This document shows positions 36,964 to 45,400 of a stretch of DNA of 64,000 nucleotides, in pieces. A model generated the notes under the pieces. The model ran no database searches and was not told the DNA's origin. It was given only the letters and a program-made list of their open reading frames with translations. The translations under genes and the position numbers were made by a program. Within the stretch, counting starts at the first letter, position 1. Each line of letters opens with the position of its first letter. Source of the stretch: Candidatus Gastranaerophilales bacterium (lineage in GTDB: Bacteria > Cyanobacteriota > Vampirovibrionia > Gastranaerophilales > Gastranaerophilaceae); contig CALUYB010000003.1 of the NCBI GenBank assembly GCA_944324905.1, forward strand, positions 1-64,000, read 5' to 3'.

Positions 36964-38340
36964 TTAAAACATTTTATTCGGGTTGATAATATTTTCAGGG
37001 TCGAAAAGTTTTTTAATTTTTTCCATATATTCAAGTGCGCCACCATCAAGCGCGTCTTTTAAATATTTTTTCTTTTCGCTTCCTATTCCATGTTCCCCTG
37101 AAAGTGAGCCGCCAAGTTCAAGCGCAAGTTTAAATAACTTGTCTTTAACTACTTCAAAATTTTCTTTTTCTTTTTCATTAGATAAATCCAGTGCAAAATT
37201 AGGGTGAATATTTCCATCGCCGGCATGACCCATAATGCAAACAATGATATTGTGTTCGTTGCAAATTTTTTCTATTCCTTTAACCAAAGGAACAATTTTT
37301 GAGCGCGGTACGACTACATCTTCTGTTATAACGTTTGGTTTTAGTTTTGTAACTGCAGCAAAAGCACTTCTTCTTGCACGCCAAATTTCTTCGTTTTCTT
37401 TTTCATTTTGCGCTTGTACAATTTGTGCAGCGTTTGATTTTTTTAATATTTCAAATATTCTTTTGCATTCATAATTAAGATTTTCTTCAAAGCCGTCAAG
37501 CTCTATTAAAAGTGCTGCTTCTTTATCGCACAAAAGACCGCATGGGTTAAATTTTTCAATTGTTGTAAGCGTGTTTTTGTCTAATAAATCAAGTGTTGCA
37601 GGCACAAAACCGCAGTTAATAATGTTATTAACTGCTTGTGTTGCTTCAATTAAGCTATCAAAGTAGGCTAGGGTAACCTTTCTTGCTTGTGGTTTTGGGA
37701 TAAGCCTTATTGTAATTTCTGTTATTATTCCAAGTGTTCCTTCAGAACCCACAAAAAGCGAGGTTAGGTTATAGCCTGTTACGTTTTTTGCAATATCTGT
37801 GCCTGTTTTAATTATTTTTCCATCCGCAAGAACTACTTCAAGATTTATAATATAATCTTTCGTTGAGCCATATTTAAAAGTTCTCGGGCCTCCGGAACTC
37901 AGTGCTACAGCACCTCCTATAGTTGACACTGCAAGATTAGACGGGTCAGGGGGAAAAAATAAACCTTCTTTTTCTACAGCTTCGTTTATCTTTTTTATTA
38001 TTGCGTTTGGCTGGACTTTTGCGGTTAAATCTTCCTTGTTTATTTCCAGAATTTTATTCATTTTAGAAAAATGAAGAATTATACTTTTTCTTTTTACTCG
38101 ACAACCTCCACAGTGGCAAGTACCTGCGCCACGAGCAATGAGCGCGACTTTATGTTTTTTGCATAGTAAAATAGTTTGTGAAACCTGTTTTGCGCTTGTT
38201 GGAAATACTACAAACTCAGGCAGGATTATATTTTCTGGATTTGGTGATGTGTCGTAAGCATAAGGGTATAAATCTTCTTTTTCAAAAAGAATGTCGTTAG
38301 AATATATTTTTTTAAGCTCGGCAAATAGTAATTTATCCAT
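36964..38340 (-). CDS. glcD: FAD-linked 2-hydroxyacid oxidase (GlcD/D-lactate dehydrogenase type)
   Basis: Flavoprotein of the VAO/PCMH family (458 aa from the ATG at 38340; a TTG 15 bp upstream is less likely). The FAD_binding_4 domain shows A-R-G-A-G-T-C-H-C-G-G, P-P-D-P-S-N and a G-G-A-V-A-L-S-S-G-G-P block near residue 140. The C-terminal oxidase domain ends with G-H-A-G-D-G-N-I-H-P and G-E-H-G-I-G. This is the GlcD subunit pattern. The partners GlcE and GlcF are absent, so glycolate or D-lactate oxidation with an unknown acceptor is the best guess. The usual G-G-G-T-S reads G-A-G-T-C-H here. Confidence 0.85.
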   Translation of the reverse strand: MDKLLFAELKKIYSNDILFEKEDLYPYAYDTSPNPENIILPEFVVFPTSAKQVSQTILLCKKHKVALIARGAGTCHCGGCRVKRKSIILHFSKMNKILEINKEDLTAKVQPNAIIKKINEAVEKEGLFFPPDPSNLAVSTIGGAVALSSGGPRTFKYGSTKDYIINLEVVLADGKIIKTGTDIAKNVTGYNLTSLFVGSEGTLGIITEITIRLIPKPQARKVTLAYFDSLIEATQAVNNIINCGFVPATLDLLDKNTLTTIEKFNPCGLLCDKEAALLIELDGFEENLNYECKRIFEILKKSNAAQIVQAQNEKENEEIWRARRSAFAAVTKLKPNVITEDVVVPRSKIVPLVKGIEKICNEHNIIVCIMGHAGDGNIHPNFALDLSNEKEKENFEVVKDKLFKLALELGGSLSGEHGIGSEKKKYLKDALDGGALEYMEKIKKLFDPENIINPNKMF

Positions 38341-38384
38341 AGAATAATTATACAACGGGAACTTAAAAATAAAAGTTGCGTCTT

Positions 38385-38463
38385 TATAATCAATGCCGTA
38401 TTTGCTACTAGGCTCAAAGGAAGGTTATAGGTAAGTTTATAAAGTACTTTGGGCCTTTTTTTA
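38385..38463 (+). ncRNA. Candidate small RNA ending in a strong terminator
   Basis: AGGCTCAAAG (38410-38419) pairs with CTTTGGGCCT (38447-38456), 10 bp with one G-U, around a 27-nt loop, followed by seven T on the plus strand. Both flanking genes are on the minus strand, so this terminator serves no known gene. A TATAAT box at 38385-38390 could start a plus-strand RNA of about 65 nt near 38397. Its -35 is poor. The terminator is clear; the RNA is inferred. Confidence 0.4.
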
Positions 38464-39351
38464 TTTTAATAAATTTAAAATATAGTTGTAGTAGTCACTG
38501 TTCTTGTATTTTTGAGCTATTTCTTTTAATGTTTTTTTGTCTAAAAATCCCATCGAATAAGCAATTTCTTCAAGGCATGCAATTTTTACACCTTGATTTT
38601 CTTCAATTGTTTGAACATATTGTCCTGCTTGCAAAAGTGAGTGGTGCGTGCCTGTGTCGAGCCAAGAAAAGCCCCTGCCAAACAGTCTGACATCTAAATT
38701 ATTGTTTTTTAGGTATATGTTATTTAAGTCTGTAATTTCTAATTCGCCTCTTTTGGATGGTTTTAGCGATTTTGCATATTTTACAACGTTGTTGTCGTAG
38801 AAATATAGTCCTGTTACTGCGTAATCTGACTTTGGATTTTTAGGTTTTTCTTCAATTGATTTTACATGACCATTTTTGTCAAAATCAACAACACCGTATC
38901 TTTCAGGGTCTTTTACTTTGTAACCAAACACCGTTGCACCGCCGGAACTGTTGATTTTTAAAGAAACTTCTCTTAACATCGCAGAAAACGCTTGACCATA
39001 GAATATGTTATCACCTAAAATTAGTGCTACAGAATCGTTTGCTATAAAATCTTCACCAAGGATAAAAGCTTGCGCAAGTCCATCGGGTGATGGTTGAACA
39101 ACGTATGAAAATTTAACGCCAAATTGAGAACCATCGCCCAAAAGTTTTTTAAAATTATCAATGTCATGTGGTGTTGAAATTATTAGTATATCTTTAATTC
39201 CGGCCAACATTAAAACCGAAATAGGGTAATACACCATTGGTTTATCGTAAACCGGTAAAAGTTGTTTTGATACTGCTATTGTACTTGGATAAAGCCTTGT
39301 GCCTGAGCCGCCTGCTAACACTATACCTTTTTTAACACCTAACTGAGTCAT
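38461..39351 (-). CDS. rfbA: Glucose-1-phosphate thymidylyltransferase (RfbA)
   Basis: First enzyme of dTDP-L-rhamnose synthesis; makes dTDP-glucose from dTTP and glucose-1-phosphate (296 aa, normal length). The nucleotide-binding motif G-G-S-G-T-R-L-Y-P is at about 14-22, followed by [21 protein letters not shown] and W-L-D-T-G-T-H are typical of RfbA/RmlA. It is last in the rfbCBDA operon, 4 bp after rfbD. Confidence 0.96.
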   Translation of the reverse strand: MTQLGVKKGIVLAGGSGTRLYPSTIAVSKQLLPVYDKPMVYYPISVLMLAGIKDILIISTPHDIDNFKKLLGDGSQFGVKFSYVVQPSPDGLAQAFILGEDFIANDSVALILGDNIFYGQAFSAMLREVSLKINSSGGATVFGYKVKDPERYGVVDFDKNGHVKSIEEKPKNPKSDYAVTGLYFYDNNVVKYAKSLKPSKRGELEITDLNNIYLKNNNLDVRLFGRGFSWLDTGTHHSLLQAGQYVQTIEENQGVKIACLEEIAYSMGFLDKKTLKEIAQKYKNSDYYNYILNLLK

Positions 39352-39355
39352 TATT

Positions 39356-40177
39356 TTATCCTCTTAATTTAATGTATTCTTTTAGTGATTCTTTCCAATC
39401 CGGACAAATCGAGTTGTTTTCCATAATGCTGTATTTTGGGCGTTTTGCCTCGCGCGGAAATTCATCTGTTGTGCATGGTTTTAAATTCACATTTAATTGC
39501 ATTTGATTGAAAATTTCCTTTGCAAAGCCGTACCAGCTTGTATTGCCACCACCACAAACATGATATATTCCATAAGGTTTTTGTTCGCTTATTAGTTTTA
39601 TTATTCCTCTGCAAAGTTCAACCGTCCATGTTGGGCAACCTACCTGATCGTCGACAACCTTTAGTTCAGGTTTATCGGCTAATGATATCATTGTTTCGAC
39701 AAAATTTTTGCCATTATGACCATATAACCAGCTTGTGCGTGCTACATAGTATTTCTGACAATGTTTTTTAACAGCTTCTTCGCCCTCGAGTTTTGACGCG
39801 CCATATACATTAATTGGGTTTGTTTTGTCGTTTGGTAAATATGGAGTAGTTTTTGTGCCGTCAAAAACGTAATCCGTTGAAATGTAAATCATAAGGGCAT
39901 TGTTTTCAGATGCTGCTATTGCGATATTTTCAGCACCTTTGCCGTTTATTTTAAAAGCGTTTTCTTTATCCTTTTCTGCTTTATCAACATTTGTATATGC
40001 TGCACAGTGTATTATTATATCAGGATGAGCATTTTTTACAAAGTCATCGACAGCATTTTTGTCTGTTATATCAAGATTGCTGATATCGGTTGGAATAACA
40101 AAAGCGCCAATGTTTTCAAGCATTGGGCATAAATCTTGCCCGAGCATGCCATTTGCGCCTGTGACCATTATTTTCAT
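39356..40177 (-). CDS. rfbD: dTDP-4-dehydrorhamnose reductase (RfbD)
   Basis: Last step of dTDP-L-rhamnose synthesis; NAD(P)H reduction of the 4-keto sugar (273 aa). The Rossmann motif G-A-N-G-M-L-G-Q is at 7-14. S-T-D-Y-V-F-D-G near 100 and Y-G-A-S-K-L-E-G-E near 130 give the S/Y-x-x-x-K catalytic set. R-T-S-W-L-Y-G is a family block. It overlaps rfbB by 4 bp. Confidence 0.95.
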   Translation of the reverse strand: MKIMVTGANGMLGQDLCPMLENIGAFVIPTDISNLDITDKNAVDDFVKNAHPDIIIHCAAYTNVDKAEKDKENAFKINGKGAENIAIAASENNALMIYISTDYVFDGTKTTPYLPNDKTNPINVYGASKLEGEEAVKKHCQKYYVARTSWLYGHNGKNFVETMISLADKPELKVVDDQVGCPTWTVELCRGIIKLISEQKPYGIYHVCGGGNTSWYGFAKEIFNQMQLNVNLKPCTTDEFPREAKRPKYSIMENNSICPDWKESLKEYIKLRG

Positions 40178-41154
40178 ACTAACGCCGCCTTTTTGTTTTC
40201 AATTGATTTAATCCAGTCTTGATTATTTAAATACCAATTTATAGTTAGTTTTATACCTTCTTCAAAAGTTAAAGACGGCTCCCAGCCAAGCTGTGTCGTG
40301 ATTTTATTATTATCAATTGCGTAACGTCTGTCATGACCTAATCTGTCTTGAACATATTCAATAGAGCTTTCATCTTTGCCCATTTCATTTAATATTATTT
40401 TTGTTATTTCGAGATTTGTTTTTTCATTGTGTCCGCCAACATTATATACTTCGCCGATGTTACCTTTGTGCAGAACAGTATTTATTGCTTCGCAGTGATC
40501 ATATACATATAACCAATCTCTTACGTTCAGACCATCGCCGTACACAGGGACTTTTTCACCTTTTAAGAGTTTTGAAATAAAGAATGGGATAAGCTTTTCA
40601 GGGTATTGGTATGGACCGTAGTTATTTGAACATCTTGTTGTAAGCACCGGTGTTTTATATGTTTCAAAATAAGCTCTAACAAGCATATCTGCACTTGCTT
40701 TTGACGCACTGTATGGCGAGTTTGGCGCAAGTGGTGTTGTTTCGTAAAAATATCCGGTTTTACCCAGCGTTCCATATACCTCATCGGTTGAAACCTGTAA
40801 ATATCTTTGAATTTTATGTTTTTTAGCATTTTCAAGGAGATTTAGAGTACCTTGAACATTTGTTTCTATAAAAATTCCGGGGTTCAATATTGACCTATCA
40901 ACATGGCTTTCTGCCGCAAAGTTAACAATGCAGTCAACATCTGATGCAATTTGCGAAACAAGGTCTTTGTCGCAAATATTACCTTTTACAAATGTATAGT
41001 TTGGGTTATTTTTTACATCGTCAAGGTTTTCTATATTTCCAGCGTAAGTTAAGCAGTCCAGATTTACAATTTTGTAATCAGGATGTTTTTTTAACATGTG
41101 CCTTACAAAGCAGCTTCCAATAAAACCTGCACCGCCTGTAACTAAAATTTTCAT
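40174..41154 (-). CDS. rfbB: dTDP-glucose 4,6-dehydratase (RfbB)
   Basis: Second enzyme of dTDP-rhamnose synthesis; NAD-dependent extended SDR (326 aa, slightly short of the usual 340-360). G-G-A-G-F-I-G-S is at 7-14, F-A-A-E-S-H-V-D-R-S near 79, S-T-D-E-V-Y-G near 121 with the catalytic T-D-E, and Y-S-A-S-K near 147. R-C-S-N-N-Y-G-P-Y-Q is also diagnostic. It overlaps rfbC and rfbD by 4 bp each. Confidence 0.96.
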   Translation of the reverse strand: MKILVTGGAGFIGSCFVRHMLKKHPDYKIVNLDCLTYAGNIENLDDVKNNPNYTFVKGNICDKDLVSQIASDVDCIVNFAAESHVDRSILNPGIFIETNVQGTLNLLENAKKHKIQRYLQVSTDEVYGTLGKTGYFYETTPLAPNSPYSASKASADMLVRAYFETYKTPVLTTRCSNNYGPYQYPEKLIPFFISKLLKGEKVPVYGDGLNVRDWLYVYDHCEAINTVLHKGNIGEVYNVGGHNEKTNLEITKIILNEMGKDESSIEYVQDRLGHDRRYAIDNNKITTQLGWEPSLTFEEGIKLTINWYLNNQDWIKSIENKKAALV

Positions 41155-41717
41155 AATAAATCTTCCTCTTTAATGTCTTTTAATAATGGTTGTTTCTTGT
41201 CTTTTTCGCTTAATGTCGGTTCAAAATTCAGTCCGAATTTTTCCCAATCTATACCTATTGTTGGGTCATTCCACAAAATTCCTCTGTCATTTTGTGGAGA
41301 ATATTCCCCAGAGGCTTTATATAAAAGTTCTGCAGTGTCTGATAGTGTTAAAAATCCATGTGCAAAGCCTTCGGGGATATAGAGCATGTTTTTATTTTCT
41401 TCGCTTAAAATTGCGCCTGTCCATTTGCCGAAACTCGGCGAATTTTTTCTTATATCTACTGCAACGTCAAAAATTTTACCCCTGATGCAGCGAACAATTT
41501 TTGCTTGCATATGAGGCTTGCTTTGATAGTGTAATCCTCTTAAAACGCCAAAAGACGATTTTGAATGATTATCTTGGTTAAATTCATCTTTTATACCATT
41601 ATTTACAAAGTCGGTTTTTTTGTAACCTTCTAAGAAAAATCCTCTATTATCTTCAAATACTTTTGGAATTATAAGAATTACATCCTCAATATTAGTCTTT
41701 TTGAATTCAAAAGGCAT
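41151..41717 (-). CDS. rfbC: dTDP-4-dehydrorhamnose 3,5-epimerase (RfbC)
   Basis: Cupin-fold epimerase of dTDP-rhamnose synthesis (188 aa, normal length). D-N-R-G-F-F-L-E near 22, L-R-G-L-H-Y-Q near 59 with the catalytic His, and the Y-I-P-E-G-F-A-H-G-F block near 115 are all present. It is first in a four-gene operon whose neighbours overlap or nearly touch. The rhamnose donor points to rhamnose in cell-surface polysaccharide, though no rhamnosyltransferase lies here. Confidence 0.96.
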   Translation of the reverse strand: MPFEFKKTNIEDVILIIPKVFEDNRGFFLEGYKKTDFVNNGIKDEFNQDNHSKSSFGVLRGLHYQSKPHMQAKIVRCIRGKIFDVAVDIRKNSPSFGKWTGAILSEENKNMLYIPEGFAHGFLTLSDTAELLYKASGEYSPQNDRGILWNDPTIGIDWEKFGLNFEPTLSEKDKKQPLLKDIKEEDLL

Positions 41718-41786
41718 TACTTCCCTCCACTATTTAAAAAATTATACATTAAATATTTATTTAAAATCAATAGAATATTAAAAAAG

Positions 41787-41814
41787 TCTACACTTTGATT
41801 GTGTAGATTTTTTT
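41787..41814. terminator. Bidirectional terminator between the coiled-coil gene and rfbC
   Basis: TCTACAC (41787-41793) pairs with GTGTAGA (41801-41807). Seven T follow on the plus strand and a T-run also follows on the minus strand. It would end the minus-strand gene at 41841. Confidence 0.75.
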
Positions 41815-41840
41815 ATATCTTCCCTATCCTTAATTATTCA

Positions 41841-42326
41841 TTATGATAATTTAATTGCGCTGCTCTTAATGCTATCATCCATTGCTTGATCTAGTGATTC
41901 AAGTTCTGCTTGTGCTGCTTGCAGTTGTGTTTCAATTTGTGTTTGTTCTGCTTCTAATTGTTGGTCACGCCTGTTAACATCTCCCATAAGCGAATCTTCT
42001 AAGCCTTGGAATATTGAATCTGCTGCCATTTGTTGTCTTGATTGAACCAATGCTAATTGATCTAAACTTGTTTGATAATTACTCCAATCACTTGAAGTAG
42101 GATCAAGGTTTGCTGCACCGTTTTGTGCTGCTTGAACTGCAGTCATATAACTGTTGCTAATACCTGAGTATTGCTGGTTTTTCATAGCATTTAAAAAGCG
42201 TTGAGTGTATTGAGATTGATTTGCAACAGACTGTCTTTCTTGACTGATTTGTAGCAGTCTATATTGCAGGTTTGACACCCTTAGCTTTAATGCCATTTTT
42301 CTGAGTGAAATTGTAACCCAGCCCAT
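41841..42326 (-). CDS. Unknown coiled-coil protein
   Basis: A 161-aa all-helical protein that I cannot assign. It starts M-G-W-V-T-I-S-L-R-K with a proper SD (AGGAG about 8 nt upstream). The N-terminal 50 residues form an amphipathic basic helix rich in Gln. The centre is Ser/Asn/Gln-rich. The C-terminal 50 residues are a Gln/Glu coiled coil (E-A-E-Q-T-Q-I-E-T-Q-L-Q). There is no signal peptide, Cys or membrane segment. The composition resembles small helical components of secretion or flagellar systems, but nothing nearby supports such a role. It is a single-gene unit with its own terminator. Confidence 0.7.
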   Translation of the reverse strand: MGWVTISLRKMALKLRVSNLQYRLLQISQERQSVANQSQYTQRFLNAMKNQQYSGISNSYMTAVQAAQNGAANLDPTSSDWSNYQTSLDQLALVQSRQQMAADSIFQGLEDSLMGDVNRRDQQLEAEQTQIETQLQAAQAELESLDQAMDDSIKSSAIKLS

Positions 42327-42559
42327 GACTGACTCTCCTTTGTAATTACCTCGTGTAAATTGAATTTTCTCTCTTTACTCTTTTATAAAAAAATTTTTTT
42401 TATAAAAATTGCTTTTTTATTTAGAATTTATTAAGCTATGTAACAAAAGTATATACTCTTTGAATTTTTATCCCATAAAATGTTTTATATGATATATAAG
42501 TTATATATTATTTGGTTAGTAAATTTATAGCAATATTGAGATTATTTAAGAGGATGAGT

Positions 42560-42592
42560 GCAGTTCCGCAAGGTTTAATTGCGGAATTTCTG
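42560..42592 (+). promoter_or_regulatory. 5' leader hairpin before the kinase gene
   Basis: TTCCGCAA (42564-42571) pairs perfectly with TTGCGGAA (42579-42586); GCAG (42560-42563) and CTGC (42589-42592) add an outer stem across a small bulge. It lies 22-54 nt before the ATG at 42614 with no T-run, so it is not a terminator. It may control translation or stabilise the mRNA. If translation began at the ATG at 42554 it would lie in coding sequence. Confidence 0.4.
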
Positions 42593-42613
42593 CATGTGAT
42601 TTATAATCTTTCT

Positions 42614-43135
42614 ATGAAAAAAATGATTGTGATTTCAGGTAAACAGTACTGTGGAAAAGATACTCTGGCAAAACTTTTGCTTGAGGAGTTAAAAGATTTT
42701 AAGCGCGTTGGCATTGGTGATGCTATAAAAATTAATTACGCCAAGGAACATAATTTAACCTTTGATGAAGTAGAAAAAAATAAGCATTTGTACCGCGCAG
42801 ATTTAATCAAACTGGGTAATTGGGGGCGCAATCAAGATCCTGATTATTGGTTAAAAAGTTTAATAGAAATGAAAGAAAATATTATTGTGCCTGATGTAAG
42901 AGTTGAGCATGAAATAGGACTTTTTAAAGCACATGGTGCATTTGCAATAAGGGTTGAAGCAAGTTTTGAAAATCGCTCAAAACGTGCAACTATTACAAAT
43001 GCTGATGACCCAACAGAAACTGCACTTGATAATTACATTGGCTGGGACGCAATCATAGACAATAATTCAGACTATGAAAATCTTAAAAAACAAACTATTG
43101 AGCTTGTTGCTACACTTCGCAAAAGTTATTTGTAA
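42614..43135 (+). CDS. P-loop kinase related to animal-type phosphomevalonate kinase/dNMP kinases
   Basis: Small P-loop phosphotransferase (173 aa from 42614; longer starts at 42512 and 42554 add residues unlike the family). The Walker A is G9-K-Q-Y-C-G-K15-D. The pattern that follows matches the P-mevalo_kinase family: Y-A-K-E-H-N-L, R-A-D-L-I-K-L-G, R-x-Q-D-P-D-Y-W, V-P-D-V-R-V-E-H-E-I, R-V-E-A-S, L-D-N-x-x-x-W-D. That family is best known from animal phosphomevalonate kinase, but bacterial members may act on deoxynucleotides. No mevalonate gene is nearby, so the substrate is open. The tail overlaps the convergent kinase by 26 bp. Confidence 0.7.
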   Translation: MKKMIVISGKQYCGKDTLAKLLLEELKDFKRVGIGDAIKINYAKEHNLTFDEVEKNKHLYRADLIKLGNWGRNQDPDYWLKSLIEMKENIIVPDVRVEHEIGLFKAHGAFAIRVEASFENRSKRATITNADDPTETALDNYIGWDAIIDNNSDYENLKKQTIELVATLRKSYL

Positions 43136-43976
43136 TAAGGTTAATGTATTCTAAAATTTGTGTAAAATATTCTAAATCACACTCGCCGTTTGCAATAATG
43201 TCACAGTTTTCTTTTGCAGGCATTACGTACTTTTTACCTGCAGCACAAACGTATTCCCAGTGTTTAAGCGCATTTTCGTGGTCTTGATTTCTTACTTTAG
43301 CTCTCTCCAGAAAGCGCCTTTTTCTTGTATTGTTATTTAAATCAATATAAATTTTAATATCGAACATGTCATACACTTCTTTATAGGTTGCTGCCATGCC
43401 TTCTACCACAATTATTTTTCTACTTTTTATCTCAATTGCCTCAGGCACACTTATGCCTGTACCATTTACCAAATACTGCGGAATTTTGACATCTTCTCCG
43501 CATGCTAATTTTTCAATATCATTTCTTAAAAGGTCTAATTGAAAATTATGTGGCGAATCAACATCGTAGCCTGCATCCCTTAGTGCGTCAAAAGTTCCGT
43601 ATTTTTTAATTAAGTCTGAAATGTCATTAAAATAATTATCCGTATTTACAATCGAAATTGGCAGATTATTTTTTTCTATGCATTTTTGAATTTGGTTGCA
43701 AATAGTCGATTTGCCACTTGCAGATTCGCCTGTTATGGAAATTAAAATTTTTCTTTTAGGGTTGTTTATAAGCCTGTCTAAAAAATTTTCCATAAAATCA
43801 GGTTTTACTTGCAAAAAAAGGCTCTTTTTGGCCTTTTTATCATAGTTTATTATTTGTTTAAATTTGGTTTTTAAATAAAACGCAAGAAATTCTCTGCCAA
43901 TTCTTGTGTCAAAGTTTGGCTTTTGAATCTTTTCTGCTTCTTTATTTTCAACTAAATCTCTAATTAAAGCGTTCAT
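43110..43976 (-). CDS. Uridine kinase-like P-loop kinase
   Basis: Kinase of the uridine kinase/phosphoribulokinase family (288 aa). An unusual N-terminal 75 residues precede the P-loop G-E-S-A-S-G-K-S-T. N-T-D-N-Y-F-N-D is the substrate-binding D-x-Y motif, and D-S-P-H-N-F-Q-L-D, P-Q-Y and V-V-E-G near 170 match uridine kinases. R-R-F-L-E-R lies near 215. The N-terminal extension makes it longer than Udk (about 210 aa), so another small-molecule substrate is possible. It lies 18 bp after rnpA on the same strand. Confidence 0.78.
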   Translation of the reverse strand: MNALIRDLVENKEAEKIQKPNFDTRIGREFLAFYLKTKFKQIINYDKKAKKSLFLQVKPDFMENFLDRLINNPKRKILISITGESASGKSTICNQIQKCIEKNNLPISIVNTDNYFNDISDLIKKYGTFDALRDAGYDVDSPHNFQLDLLRNDIEKLACGEDVKIPQYLVNGTGISVPEAIEIKSRKIIVVEGMAATYKEVYDMFDIKIYIDLNNNTRKRRFLERAKVRNQDHENALKHWEYVCAAGKKYVMPAKENCDIIANGECDLEYFTQILEYINLITNNFCEV

Positions 43977-43994
43977 GTATTTTCTATAATACCC

Positions 43995-44363
43995 CTAAAG
44001 ATATTTTATTGCCAAAAGTTGTATTAATTTCTTAACACTTGAACATATTTCTTTATAATTCTTTTCCAGAGCGTCTTCCCTGGCAACAAAAATTAAACTT
44101 TGAAAGCTTTGTGCAGCTGCTATTTCGTTGTTTTTGTGCAAATTTCTGTAAGATTCTCTTAAAAGTCTTTTAATATAATTTCTTTTAACAGCGCGTTTAT
44201 GAATTTTTTTGCTTACAACAAAACCTACCTTTGTGAGGTAGTTTTGTTCTTCTTTATTTTTGCCGCCATACAACACAAAATTTTTGTCCGATACAATTCT
44301 TCTTTGATTGTATGTGGCACTAAACGCTCTGCGTTTAGCCAGTCTTTGATTTCTACTAAGCAC
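43995..44363 (-). CDS. rnpA: Ribonuclease P protein component (RnpA)
   Basis: Protein subunit of RNase P, which matures tRNA 5' ends (122 aa). The RNP-type motif [11 protein letters not shown] (about 74-84) and the preceding [13 protein letters not shown] are diagnostic. The start is GTG, inside the end of rpmH (8-bp overlap), so translation is probably coupled. rpmH-rnpA is the classical order, but yidD/yidC do not follow. Confidence 0.93.
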   Translation of the reverse strand: MLSRNQRLAKRRAFSATYNQRRIVSDKNFVLYGGKNKEEQNYLTKVGFVVSKKIHKRAVKRNYIKRLLRESYRNLHKNNEIAAAQSFQSLIFVAREDALEKNYKEICSSVKKLIQLLAIKYL

Positions 44364-44508
44364 GATTTTTAGCTGTTATTGCCAGTTTGTGACGACCTTT
44401 TGCGCGGCGCCTGTTGATTACACCCCTGCCGCCCGGTGTTGCCATTCTTGCGCGAAAGCCGCTAACGTTTTGTCTTTTTCTTTTTGTGCCTTCTAGTGTT
44501 CTGCGCAT
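44356..44508 (-). CDS. rpmH: 50S ribosomal protein L34
   Basis: A 50-aa ribosomal protein. [24 protein letters not shown] and the R-R-R-A-K-G-R core are the L34 signature. The SD (AAGGAG) and a consensus promoter lie upstream. Its stop codon sits 8 bp inside rnpA. The first residues (M-R-R-T rather than M-K-R-T) are a small variation on the usual. Confidence 0.97.
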   Translation of the reverse strand: MRRTLEGTKRKRQNVSGFRARMATPGGRGVINRRRAKGRHKLAITAKNRA

Positions 44509-44549
44509 TATATTTTCTCCTTGACTTTATTTTATTATCAGTATTAACT

Positions 44550-44578
44550 ATACTAAGTAAAACAAAGCGGAGTGTCAA
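44550..44578 (-). promoter_or_regulatory. Promoter of rpmH-rnpA
   Basis: On the minus strand TTGACA (44578-44573), a 17-bp spacer and TAGTAT (44555-44550), about 42 bp before the rpmH ATG. It nearly touches the proC ATG at 44582 on the other strand, so the divergent promoters overlap. Confidence 0.75.
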
Positions 44579-44581
44579 CTT

Positions 44582-45400
44582 ATGAGCATTAATATTTCAA
44601 AAACAGATAAAAAAATCGGTTTTATAGGCGCAGGCAAAATGGCATCAGCCATTATGGGCGGAGTTATTAAGAGTTCTTTTGCTCAGGCGGAAAATATTTT
44701 TGCTTATGATGTTAGTGATGACGCTCTTATTTGCGCTAGAAAAAATTTTAATATAAATACTGCTAAATCTATTGATGAGCTTGTAAAATCTGTAGATGTT
44801 ATTTTAATTGCAACTAAGCCCTTTGTAATTTCTGATGTATTAAAGGAGTTAGAGTGTAAGACTCAAAACAAACTGGTTATTTCAATTTTAGCAGGTGTTA
44901 CAACATTAACAATTGAAAATAAACTTGAAAATACAAGAGTTGTAAGGGTCATGCCCAATACTCCGGCTTTTGTAAAAGAAGGCATGTGTGCTTTATGTGG
45001 CGGTACTTTGGCGCAAGATTGTGATTTGGATTTTGTTGAAGCTATGCTTAAAAATATTGGTCGTACAGTAAGGGTTGATGAAAAAGATATTGACATAGTT
45101 ACTGCAATTTCAGGCTCAGGCCCTGCATTTTATTATTATATTATTGATTTAATTGCGCGTGCAGGCGAAAAATTAGGTCTTGATTATAAAACATGTCTTA
45201 CTTTGTCTGCCCAAACAGCTTTGGGTTCAGCTAAGATGATGCTTGAAGGTGTGCAAACGCCTGATGAGTTAATAACAGCGGTTACAACTCCCGGGGGTTG
45301 CACTGCAGTTGGCAATGATGTTCTTAAAAATTCGGATTTAGAACAAATACTTGATAAAACAATAAAAGACACTATGGAAAAAGCGCGTGCGTTGGGCTAA
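44582..45400 (+). CDS. proC: Pyrroline-5-carboxylate reductase (ProC)
   Basis: Last enzyme of proline synthesis; NADPH-dependent reduction of pyrroline-5-carboxylate (272 aa, normal length). The Rossmann motif G-F-I-G-A-G-K-M-A-S-A-I is at 13-24. V-V-R-V-M-P-N-T-P is near 118, S-G-S-G-P-A-F near 177 and T-T-P-G-G-C-T near 237. It is a single gene whose stop abuts the convergent oxidoreductase. Confidence 0.95.
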   Translation: MSINISKTDKKIGFIGAGKMASAIMGGVIKSSFAQAENIFAYDVSDDALICARKNFNINTAKSIDELVKSVDVILIATKPFVISDVLKELECKTQNKLVISILAGVTTLTIENKLENTRVVRVMPNTPAFVKEGMCALCGGTLAQDCDLDFVEAMLKNIGRTVRVDEKDIDIVTAISGSGPAFYYYIIDLIARAGEKLGLDYKTCLTLSAQTALGSAKMMLEGVQTPDELITAVTTPGGCTAVGNDVLKNSDLEQILDKTIKDTMEKARALG

